NCBI GenBank assembly: GCA_000404785.1
Contig: ASNI01000096.1
Location: 1,937 to 7,030 of the forward strand
Direction: 5' to 3'
Source of the DNA: Cloacimonetes bacterium SCGC AAA252-N17
GTDB lineage: Bacteria > Cloacimonadota > Cloacimonadia > JGIOTU-2
Length of the DNA stretch: 5,094 nt
The position numbers were made by a program, and so were the translations under genes. Numbering within the stretch: the first letter of the stretch is position 1; each line of letters opens with the position of its first letter. Positions 1 through 5,068 of this stretch are shown in pieces. The notes beneath the pieces were generated by a model. That model had not been told where the DNA came from. It did not search any database and worked only from the letters and a program-made list of their open reading frames with translations.

Positions 1-117
1 CAGTCTGGAATGACTATTGATGAAGCACTCAAAGTTGTTTTTGCCCATCCCACTCTCTCAGAAGCTGTTGCCGAATCCATTGAAAATCTGGAGAAGATGT
101 CGATCAATAGTATGTAG
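1..117 (+). CDS. lpdA: Dihydrolipoyl dehydrogenase, C-terminal end (partial)
   Basis: The window opens inside a reading frame whose last 38 codons end at TAG 115-117. The peptide contains FAHPTLSEAV, the C-terminal signature of dihydrolipoyl dehydrogenase, the FAD flavoprotein (E3) that reoxidises lipoyl groups of 2-oxoacid dehydrogenase or glycine-cleavage complexes with NAD+. In that family the His of HPTLSE and the Glu five residues later form the catalytic His-Glu pair at the dimer interface; both are present here (H16 and E21 of the visible part). The FAD and NAD domains and the redox disulfide lie outside the window, so which complex it serves cannot be told. Another member of the same pyridine nucleotide-disulfide reductase family is possible but less likely, given the exact HPTLSE motif. 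Confidence 0.85.
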   Translation, partial: QSGMTIDEALKVVFAHPTLSEAVAESIENLEKMSINSM

Positions 118-167
118 GATAAGTCAATTGTGAAATGACGTTAACTGAATTTTAACCATATTTGAAA

Positions 168-200
168 CCTCATCCAACCTTCTCCTATTTGAGGAGAAGG
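168..200. repeat. Palindromic intergenic repeat, copy A
   Basis: Positions 178-186 (CCTTCTCCT) pair perfectly with 192-200 (AGGAGAAGG) around a 5-nt loop, giving a 9-bp hairpin. The preceding CCTCATCCAA (168-177) makes the unit resemble the element at 1807-1847 read on the other strand, where a similar CCCTTCCC/GGGAAGGG hairpin is flanked by TTAGGGATAGGGG. This looks like a dispersed REP- or MITE-like element. It lies inside the upstream extension of the acetyltransferase reading frame, which argues against that extension being protein. The hairpin lacks a following T-tract, so it is not a typical terminator of the upstream gene. Confidence 0.6.
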
Positions 201-248
201 CAATATGGAAGGTTAAAATTTAATTACCATTTCCTATTGAAGCTTTAC

Positions 249-1013
249 ATGAAAGTAGGATCTAAACCTGTGAATAAATACTCTTTTGTCAGCAATATAC
301 CGAATCACCAACAAAAGCAGAATGAGATAACAAAACTTCTCTGGCCAGAATTCATGATGCACGATCCGGTTGCAAATAAGTACTGGTCTTCTCTTTTTGA
401 CCTTTTCCCCGAATTTCAAATTTCTTTGGTCATCGATGATGAAATCGTTGGGATTGCGAACTGTATTCCTTTTTACTGGGATAAAGCTATTAATAAACTA
501 CCTGACGAGGGTTGGGACTGGGTGCTTAAAAAGGGTATTGAAGATTACAAAAATAGCATCAAACCTAATGCTTTAACTGGCTTGCAGATAGCAGTTAAGA
601 AGGGATTTCAGGGAAAGGGACTTAGTACTCTAATTGTGAATGAATTAATAAGAATTGCGAGGATAAATAATTTTTCACTTCTTACATTCCCAATAAGACC
701 AAGCTTGAAAAGCAAATACCCGCTCACTTCGATTGATGAGTATATCACATGGCAACGAGAGGATGGACTTCCTTTTGATCCCTGGCTGCGAGTTCATGTG
801 AAAAACGGTGGAAAGATCATAAAGCCCTGTCATAAAGCAATGTATATTCCAGGGATTATCAGAGAATGGGAAGAATGGACTGGTCTGACTTTTATTGAAT
901 CCGGAGAATATACTGTACCAGGAGCTTTAAGTCAAATTCATATTGACGTAGAGTCCAATCTTGGTGAATATACTGAACCCAATGTGTGGGTGGTGCATGA
1001 GATAGAACATTAA
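249..1013 (+). CDS. GNAT-family N-acetyltransferase
   Basis: The predicted protein is 254 aa from ATG 249. GNAT proteins transfer the acetyl group of acetyl-CoA to an amine; the substrate here is unknown. The acetyl-CoA loop is visible at about residues 120-126 (FQGKGLS, matching Q/R-x-x-G-x-G/A), preceded by the strand LQIAV and followed by a helix (TLIVNELIRIAR). Other conserved-looking blocks are WPEFMMHDP near the N terminus, LPDEGWDW, RPSLKSKYPL, DGLPFDPWLRVH and a C-terminal EPNVWVVH. From memory these blocks recur in a family of soluble GNAT proteins of this size. The frame is open back to a TTG at 162, but that stretch is a palindromic repeat. ATG 249 lacks a clear ribosome binding site. 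GTG 270, nine bases after GTAGGA, is a fair alternative that would shorten the protein by seven residues. No signal peptide or membrane segment is seen. Confidence 0.8.
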   Translation: MKVGSKPVNKYSFVSNIPNHQQKQNEITKLLWPEFMMHDPVANKYWSSLFDLFPEFQISLVIDDEIVGIANCIPFYWDKAINKLPDEGWDWVLKKGIEDYKNSIKPNALTGLQIAVKKGFQGKGLSTLIVNELIRIARINNFSLLTFPIRPSLKSKYPLTSIDEYITWQREDGLPFDPWLRVHVKNGGKIIKPCHKAMYIPGIIREWEEWTGLTFIESGEYTVPGALSQIHIDVESNLGEYTEPNVWVVHEIEH

Positions 1014-1027
1014 TTACTCGTTACTAA
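1010..1027 (+). repeat. 18-nt direct repeat, copy 1
   Basis: TTAATTACTCGTTACTAA here is identical to 1707-1724, and the match continues for four more bases with one mismatch. This copy contains the stop codon of the acetyltransferase gene. The two copies bracket the membrane-protein gene. The unit is itself an imperfect dyad (12 of 18 positions match its reverse complement, TTA..AC..GT..TAA-like), so an operator is possible, but the function is unknown. Confidence 0.6.
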
Positions 1028-1049
1028 TTTGAACTTGGGAACGAAAAGC

Positions 1050-1056
1050 AAAGGAG
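1050..1056 (+). promoter_or_regulatory. Ribosome binding site of the membrane-protein gene
   Basis: AAAGGAG lies 5 nt before ATG 1062. It decides the start: the frame is open upstream to a TTG at 1029, but only ATG 1062 has a good Shine-Dalgarno sequence at proper spacing. Confidence 0.75.
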
Positions 1057-1061
1057 TATTC

Positions 1062-1688
1062 ATGAATATGAAAAAAGCAACATTGTTTGTCATAATTGGA
1101 ATATCCTATATTTTTGTAACACGTCTGGCTGCAACATTATTTATAGAACTTTTTAGAAATTTATCAATCGCGAGAATCAATACTGTGCTGTCACTTCTGG
1201 CAAGTATCACTCTAATCTTTTTTTATTTATACTTTTACAAAGAACACGTAAAAGAATCTCAGATCAAACTAAGATATGCAACGATATTGGCTCTGATGGG
1301 CTCGATACTCGGCTTCATCTTTTTTTTCAAAGGATTTCTTATTTTGTTTCATATTATCCGTCCTGTAAATTCGAATTTCGTTAATGTTATTATTCCCTGG
1401 TTGAGTGGTTTATTTTCACTATACTTCTTTTTCATTTTTCATAATGAAGTTGATCGAAAAGAATACCCACAACTCAAAACAGCTCTTCTGCTTGCGATAC
1501 TTGGTAGTGTATTTGCGATAATAATTCGAACCTTTCTCGTTATCAACTATTTCACTTCAGACACTTTCATGTGGTTATGGAATCTGAATATTGAATATCC
1601 ATTCATAGCTATTCCTCTCTCCATTGTGATGTTTTTCTGCAGCGTATATTTCTTTGTTGTGTTATATAAATATGAATGTAAGGATTAG
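1062..1688 (+). CDS. Six-helix membrane protein of unknown function
   Basis: The product is 208 aa, very rich in Phe, Ile and Leu, with no recognised family. Likely membrane helices are at about 6-28, 39-58, 72-98, 105-126, 139-162 and 178-202; the short N terminus MNMKK and the charged loops (60-71, 128-139) suggest an orientation with those on the inside. The odd-numbered helices start alike (ATLFVIIG at 6, ATILALMG at 73, ALLLAILG at 141), about 67 residues apart. The even-numbered ones end alike (TLIFF at 50, SLYFF at 119, SVYFF at 194, each followed by an acidic/basic tail). The protein therefore looks like three copies of a two-helix unit. No catalytic or metal-binding motif is visible. 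It follows the acetyltransferase gene by 48 nt on the same strand and could be co-transcribed with it. It is real by its strong ribosome binding site and coherent hydrophobicity pattern; its function is not known. Confidence 0.75.
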   Translation: MNMKKATLFVIIGISYIFVTRLAATLFIELFRNLSIARINTVLSLLASITLIFFYLYFYKEHVKESQIKLRYATILALMGSILGFIFFFKGFLILFHIIRPVNSNFVNVIIPWLSGLFSLYFFFIFHNEVDRKEYPQLKTALLLAILGSVFAIIIRTFLVINYFTSDTFMWLWNLNIEYPFIAIPLSIVMFFCSVYFFVVLYKYECKD

Positions 1689-1695
1689 TTGATTT

Positions 1696-1710
1696 TTAAC
1701 TATTAGTTAA
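1696..1710. repeat. 15-nt palindrome after the membrane-protein gene
   Basis: TTAACTA-T-TAGTTAA is a perfect 7-bp dyad around one base, starting 8 nt after the stop codon at 1688 and overlapping the second direct-repeat copy by four bases. It has a one-base centre and no T-run after it, so it is a poor terminator. A protein-binding site is conceivable, but the sequence is AT-rich and simple enough to arise by chance. Confidence 0.35.
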
Positions 1711-1724
1711 TTACTCGTTACTAA
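1707..1724 (+). repeat. 18-nt direct repeat, copy 2
   Basis: This is identical to 1010-1027 (TTAATTACTCGTTACTAA) and lies 697 bp downstream in the same orientation, just after the membrane-protein gene. The flanking bases after the unit are GTTG here and TTTG in copy 1. Confidence 0.6.
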
Positions 1725-1806
1725 GTTGGCAGTCTGTTTAAAAACGGATGGAATACTCGATATTATCTCAACCCACTAAACTTATCTCCGTTTGTAGCAA
1801 GCAGTT

Positions 1807-1847
1807 CCCTTCCCATTTGATAGGGGGAAGGGTTAGGGATAGGGGTT
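1807..1847. repeat. Palindromic intergenic repeat, copy B (inverted)
   Basis: CCCTTCCC (1807-1814) pairs with GGGAAGGG (1825-1832) around a 10-nt loop, an 8-bp G/C-rich hairpin, followed by TTAGGGATAGGGGTT. Read on the minus strand it has the same order as copy A at 168-200: a CC..ATCC lead, then a C-rich arm, a short AT loop and a G-rich arm. The two copies differ at many positions, so they are diverged members of one family rather than a recent duplication. Confidence 0.6.
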
Positions 1848-1876
1848 GTTATAACTTAAAGAAACCATTACATTGT

Positions 1877-1950
1877 AACTCAACATACCGATCTGTCAAG
1901 GCGTAGTGAAACGAAGACTGATGTTGAGTTCGCAAGATTGGAATCTTGCG
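1877..1950. repeat. Two abutting perfect hairpins
   Basis: AACTCAACAT (1877-1886) pairs with ATGTTGAGTT (1921-1930), a perfect 10-bp stem closing 34 nt. Inside it GTC/GAC and CGT/ACG offer further nested pairing. Directly at its foot, with no gap, CGCAAGATT (1931-1939) pairs with AATCTTGCG (1942-1950) around GG, a near-complete 20-nt palindrome; the inner pairs would open to form a realistic loop. The two stems together form a compact fold in RNA or a cruciform in DNA. It may be a dispersed repeat or a structured RNA; no known RNA family is recognised and no promoter is evident. Confidence 0.55.
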
Positions 1951-1990
1951 TTACTTATTAAATGAAGCGGGAAATCCCAGAAGGACATTT

Positions 1991-2019
1991 TTCACTAAGT
2001 TTGTGCACTCGGGAACGAG
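1991..2019. repeat. Short repeat ending in a GGAA-loop hairpin
   Basis: The segment TTCACTAAGTTTG followed by TGCACTCGGGAACGAG resembles 1021-1043, which reads TTACTAATTTG then AACTTGGGAACGA. In this copy CTCG (2008-2011) and CGAG (2016-2019) pair around GGAA, a GNRA-type tetraloop. In the copy before the membrane-protein gene the pairing is lost. These are probably fragments of one dispersed element; the similarity was judged by eye. Confidence 0.4.
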
Positions 2020-2092
2020 AGTAATAGTATATATTTTCATTGACAGGTAAATTTTGAGTGCATCTTTTTTGCAATAAATAAGGATTTGATGT

Positions 2093-2626
2093 ATGGATTA
2101 TTTAAGAGAAGCAGAAAAGGAATTGATTTTACAAGACTATTCGAAGAATACGATAAAAACATATTTGTACTATCTCAATAGTTTTTTCAAGCAAAACTCC
2201 GATTCATCAATTTGCTCTCTTTCCAAAGATGCGATTAAAGATTATTTGGTTAAGTACATTGAAAAGTATAAACCTTCCTATTCTGCTGTATCACAAAATA
2301 TCAATGAGTTAAAGTTCTTTTATGGAAAAGTACTGAGAAAACCGAAAACTTTTTGCGATATACCAAGACCAAGGAAGCCAAGAACGTTACCTAAAGTGAT
2401 GAGTAGAAATGAGATTTCAAGATTATTATCTATTGTAACAAACATAAAACATAAGGCGATTTTACATATAATTTATTCTGGTGGTTTACGATTAGGTGAA
2501 ATTTTAAATCTAAAAATAGAAGATATCGACAGTGATCGTATGCTAATACACATAAAAGGAGGTAAAGGAAAAAAAGATAGAACCACTATTCTAGGGAAAA
2601 CCTGTTTAGCCGTTCCAACATACTGA
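2093..2626 (+). pseudogene. Truncated tyrosine recombinase/integrase (XerC/D-like)
   Basis: This is the 5' part of a site-specific recombinase of the phage-integrase (tyrosine recombinase) family, which cuts and rejoins DNA through a covalent tyrosine link. ATG 2093 follows AAGGA at 2080-2084 with 8 nt spacing. Residues 1-80 are the SAM-like core-binding domain (YSKNTIKTYLYYLNSFF is typical). The catalytic domain begins at about 100 with the first catalytic Arg in GGLRLGE (R133) and the conserved Lys in GGKGKKDR (K158). Homology ends at about residue 167 (position 2593). The last ten codons are antisense to fabD. The HxxR, second His/Trp and nucleophilic Tyr are all absent; intact members have about 290-300 residues. 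The protein as written should be inactive. The gene is AT-rich (17 G/C of 60 at 2101-2160 against 22 of 60 at 2761-2820 in fabH), which suggests acquired DNA. Confidence 0.85.
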
Positions 2627-2670
2627 GCGCCTTGGCCGGGAAAAACAAAAGCAAAATTTTTCTTGATCAT
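2596..2670 (-). pseudogene. fabD: FabD (malonyl-CoA:ACP transacylase), N-terminal fragment
   Basis: On the minus strand an ATG at 2670-2668 starts MIKKNFAFVFPGQGAQYVGT, the unmistakable N terminus of FabD (FPGQGAQ at residues 10-16), the enzyme that loads malonyl groups onto acyl carrier protein. Its start overlaps the fabH stop by one base (TAATG), as expected in a coupled fab operon. Only about 25 codons are native. The frame then runs into antisense recombinase sequence and continues as a meaningless tail to 2473. The GHSxGE serine motif and the rest of the roughly 300-residue enzyme are missing. FabD is normally essential, so an intact copy must exist elsewhere, or the junction is an assembly artefact. 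Confidence 0.85.
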
Positions 2671-3662
2671 TAATACCTCAATAGCACACTTCCCCATGTA
2701 AGTCCAGCTCCAAAAGCATCGAGCACAATAAGATCACCACGGCGAATACGTCCGTCTTCTATTGCTTCTGCAAAGGCAATTGGAATGCTTGCAGAGGATG
2801 TATTGCCATATTTTTCTATATTTATGATGACCTTCTGAGGAAGAAGATGGATTCGTTTTGCAGTTGCATCAATAATACGTAGATTTGCCTGATGAGGAAT
2901 AAGCCAATCTACATCTTCGCTGGTGAATCCATTTCTTTCAAGTATCCTTACAGCCGCATCCCCCATGGATTTGACTGCGATCTTGAAGATCTTATTTCCT
3001 TCCATATACACCGTGTGCATATTCTGTTCAACAGTTTCTTTTGATGCGGGATTGCGAGACCCCCCACCCTGTTGAATGAGCAGATTGCCATAACGTCCAT
3101 CTGAAGAAATATAGGTGTCGATGATCTCAGATATCTCACCTTTATGTGCTTGAGTGAGAAGCGCAGCGCCGGCGCCATCACCAAAAAGTACGCAAGTGTT
3201 TCTGTCAGTCCAGTTCGTGATTTTAGTAAGTAGTTCTACACCAATAACAAGTGCATTTGTCGCAGATCCATTCTCGATGAATTGCTTTGCAATAGTTAAG
3301 GCATAAATAAATCCAGTACATCCTGCGGAAATATCAAAAGCAGGACAATGAGGAATGCCCAGTTTGTTTTGTAATATGCACGCTGTAGAGGGAAATGGAT
3401 GATCAGGAGTCACAGTTGCCACAACGATAAGATCAATATCTCTTGGTCGAAGAGAAGATTTTTTAAAAAGTTTCTCACATGCCTTGAACGTAACATCAGA
3501 AGCGGCAGTATGCTCATCAGTTATTCTGCGTTCAACCATCCCTGTACGCGTGCGGATCCATTCGTCAGAGGTGTCAACAATTTTTTCTAAGTCCTTATTT
3601 GTAAGGACTTTATCAGGAGCAGCCATAGCAACTCCATCAATTTTAACTCTGATATCACTCAC
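2670..3662 (-). CDS. fabH: Beta-ketoacyl-ACP synthase III (FabH)
   Basis: This is a full-length 330-residue protein. FabH condenses an acyl-CoA starter, usually acetyl-CoA, with malonyl-ACP to begin type II fatty acid synthesis in the cytoplasm. The thiolase-fold catalytic triad is intact: Cys115 in DISAGCTGF, His257 in IPHQANLRI and Asn287 in YGNTSSAS. Other family signatures are DTSDEWIRTRTG (30-41), VVATVTPD (80-87), the LFGDGAGA loop (159-166) and the C-terminal DAFGAGLTWGS. The start is GTG 3662, with GGAG (3670-3673 on the complement) seven bases upstream; it lies inside the 3' end of plsX (8-nt overlap), implying translational coupling. The stop overlaps the fabD start by one base. Starter preference (straight or branched) cannot be read from this sequence. 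Confidence 0.97.
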   Translation of the reverse strand: MSDIRVKIDGVAMAAPDKVLTNKDLEKIVDTSDEWIRTRTGMVERRITDEHTAASDVTFKACEKLFKKSSLRPRDIDLIVVATVTPDHPFPSTACILQNKLGIPHCPAFDISAGCTGFIYALTIAKQFIENGSATNALVIGVELLTKITNWTDRNTCVLFGDGAGAALLTQAHKGEISEIIDTYISSDGRYGNLLIQQGGGSRNPASKETVEQNMHTVYMEGNKIFKIAVKSMGDAAVRILERNGFTSEDVDWLIPHQANLRIIDATAKRIHLLPQKVIINIEKYGNTSSASIPIAFAEAIEDGRIRRGDLIVLDAFGAGLTWGSVLLRY

Positions 3663-4668
3663 CTTTGTTCTCCATCTTTTGTCGGTAGTATTCTTTAATG
3701 TGACTTAAAAACTTAGATTTTTTAGAAAAACTTGCAAATTTGATAGCATTGGAAATTGCTTTTGCATTGGAGCGTCCATGAGCAATAATTGAAATTTCAT
3801 TTACACCAAGTAGGAACCCACCCCCATACTCAGAGTAATCCAATTTTTTCTTAAGATGTCTGTATGCAGGATAAGATAATATTGCACCGATCTTTGCGAC
3901 CCAGTCATCCTCGAATTCCTGCTTGAGTATTTCGAAAAGAGAAAATGCTACTCCTTCGACAGTTTTCAGCATAATATTTCCGATGAAACCATCGGAGATA
4001 ATAACGTCTGCTGCTCCTTTTAGAATATCTTTACCCTCAATATTGCCAATAAAATTTATGGAATTGAGATTCTGCAGTTTAGCATATGCTTCAACAGTTA
4101 CTTCATTACCTTTTTTACTCTCTTCACCAATATTGATGAGAGCAACACGGGGTTGTTTTTTCTTTTGAAAGTATGCTGAGTAGATGCTTCCCATTTCTGC
4201 GAATTGCACGAGATTGTCTGCATTGCAGTCAACATTTGCACCGACATCCAGCAATATTTCTGGTTCTTTTATAGTTGGAAGAGAGATTGCAAGGGCTGGT
4301 CTTAAAACTCCCCTTATCCTTCCAAAATAAAGCAGTGATGCAGCCATAACAGCACCTGTAGAACCAGCACTCACCAGAGCATCAGCTTGACCTTCTTTAA
4401 CGAGATTCAGCGCTTTCATTAATGAAGAATCAGCTTTTTTTCTGAGTTCTGATACTGGTTTTTCCGAGATATCAATAACCTCTTGTGCATCAATAATTTT
4501 TATTGCGTGTTTGGGATAATAATATTTCTCCAGGGCTTTCGCAAGGATTTCTTCCTTCCCTACCAGGAAAACCTTGGTGCAGCATTTATTATTGATCGCT
4601 GATACTGATCCTTCGACTTCTGGGAATGGAGCTTTATCGCTCCCGAATGCATCAACTGCAATTCTCAT
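3655..4668 (-). CDS. plsX: Phosphate acyltransferase PlsX
   Basis: PlsX converts acyl-ACP and phosphate to acyl-phosphate, the donor that PlsY uses to acylate glycerol-3-phosphate, so it links fatty acid synthesis to phospholipid synthesis at the inner face of the membrane. The protein is 337 aa, a normal length. Signatures in order are AVDAFGSDKAP (4-14; many homologues have AVDAMGGDHAP), SAGSTGA (100-106), LDVGANVDC (140-148), INIGEESKKGN (178-188), FIGNIEGKDI (206-215), DVIISDGFIGN (221-231) and YGGGFLLGVN (281-290). The start at ATG 4668 is chosen because MRIAVDAFG matches the family N terminus; the frame is open 33 codons further, but that part overlaps rpmF. No good Shine-Dalgarno precedes it. 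It starts 5 nt after the rpmF stop, so coupling is likely. It overlaps fabH by 8 nt. Confidence 0.97.
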   Translation of the reverse strand: MRIAVDAFGSDKAPFPEVEGSVSAINNKCCTKVFLVGKEEILAKALEKYYYPKHAIKIIDAQEVIDISEKPVSELRKKADSSLMKALNLVKEGQADALVSAGSTGAVMAASLLYFGRIRGVLRPALAISLPTIKEPEILLDVGANVDCNADNLVQFAEMGSIYSAYFQKKKQPRVALINIGEESKKGNEVTVEAYAKLQNLNSINFIGNIEGKDILKGAADVIISDGFIGNIMLKTVEGVAFSLFEILKQEFEDDWVAKIGAILSYPAYRHLKKKLDYSEYGGGFLLGVNEISIIAHGRSNAKAISNAIKFASFSKKSKFLSHIKEYYRQKMENKGE

Positions 4669-4673
4669 AAAAT

Positions 4674-4853
4674 TTATTCTGAAACGGTTATAACTTTCTT
4701 GCCTCTGTAAAATCCACAGTGAGGGCATGCGTAATGAGGACGCATGGTTTCTCCGCAATTGCTGCATTTGATCATCGGTTCTGCAGCTGCTTTATAATGC
4801 GTTCTTCGTTTACGGCTTTTGGACTTCGACCTTTTCTGCTTTGGCACTGGCAT
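4674..4853 (-). CDS. rpmF: Large ribosomal subunit protein bL32
   Basis: This small gene encodes 59 residues beginning MPVPKQKRSKSKSRKRRTHY, the basic N terminus of bL32, a 50S subunit protein. A zinc ribbon follows with two CxxC pairs, C30/C33 and C43/C46, so this is the zinc-binding form. It is preceded by a strong ribosome binding site (GGAGG, 6 nt spacing) and is first in the minus-strand rpmF-plsX-fabH-fabD order, which is widely conserved in bacteria. The usual upstream partner yceD (DUF177) is not found within the 241 bases available. Co-transcription would tie ribosome production to membrane lipid supply. Confidence 0.96.
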   Translation of the reverse strand: MPVPKQKRSKSKSRKRRTHYKAAAEPMIKCSNCGETMRPHYACPHCGFYRGKKVITVSE

Positions 4854-4859
4854 CGAATA

Positions 4860-4864
4860 CCTCC
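4860..4864 (-). promoter_or_regulatory. Ribosome binding site of rpmF
   Basis: The complement reads GGAGG six bases before the ATG at 4853. It is the strongest Shine-Dalgarno sequence in the window, fitting a highly expressed ribosomal protein. Confidence 0.85.
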
Positions 4865-4939
4865 GAGAATAATTATAAATATACTTTCATAACTATTTTT
4901 TATTTATTGAATCATCGAATTTTTTGGGCTGGAATATTG

Positions 4940-4976
4940 TGTCAAGTTTAATAGAGTTTACTTGGCATACCCCCAA
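4940..4976 (-). promoter_or_regulatory. Possible promoter elements of the rpmF operon
   Basis: A promoter is expected here because rpmF is the first gene and has an AT-rich leader. On the minus strand TTGGGG (4976-4971), a 17-nt spacer and TATTAA (4953-4948) form a weak -35/-10 pair. A perfect TTGACA lies at 4945-4940, but it has no good -10 at 16-18 nt. A TATAAT at 4877-4872 lies too close to the ribosome binding site to be convincing. None of these can be preferred with confidence. Confidence 0.25.
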
Positions 4977-5068
4977 AATTTTTCATATTCATGACACTTT
5001 AAGGAAAACTTATTGAATATCATCCGTATAAATAGTAAAAGAAAGAAATAACCATAATAGTTAAAAGC

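Larger units (their letters stand above)
1689..2092. other. Non-coding, repeat-rich intergenic region
   Basis: I see no convincing gene in these 404 bases. The stretch holds a 15-nt near-perfect palindrome, the second copy of the 18-nt direct repeat, a G-rich palindromic element, two adjoining perfect hairpins, and a segment ending in a small GGAA-loop hairpin. The last 50 bases are the AT-rich leader of the recombinase gene. The crowding of unrelated repeat types suggests a tolerant insertion zone or a scar-filled accessory boundary. Confidence 0.6.

Noticed and set aside
162..248. N-terminal extension of the acetyltransferase from a TTG at 162
   Set aside because: The segment is a palindromic repeat, gives a basic low-quality peptide, has no ribosome binding site and precedes the part that looks like the family.
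1029..1061. Start of the membrane-protein gene at TTG 1029
   Set aside because: It has no Shine-Dalgarno sequence, whereas ATG 1062 has AAAGGAG at 5 nt.
1010..1724. Integron cassette with attC-like sites
   Set aside because: The 18-nt repeats lack the RYYYAAC and GTTRRRY core pattern and the attC stem architecture, and the recombinase is truncated before the integron-specific patch could be looked for.
2040..2092. Sigma-70 promoter for the recombinase based on TTGACA at 2040-2045
   Set aside because: No -10-like hexamer occurs at 16-18 nt spacing (TCTTTT is found), and the TAAATA further on is about 29 nt away.
2473..2595. Continuation of the fabD frame on the minus strand
   Set aside because: It is antisense to well-conserved recombinase sequence and shows no FabD motifs.
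2948..4168. Smaller reading frames inside fabH and plsX on either strand
   Set aside because: They are shadows of clearly conserved coding sequence, with no ribosome binding sites or recognisable products.
4669..4767. 33-codon upstream extension of plsX
   Set aside because: It overlaps rpmF in another frame and does not resemble PlsX; the family N terminus begins at ATG 4668.
4919..4984. Terminator-like pairing of AATTTTTTGGG with CCCCCAAAATTTTT
   Set aside because: The arms pair only with a two-base bulge over a loop of about 40 nt, so this is more likely chance in A/T-rich sequence.
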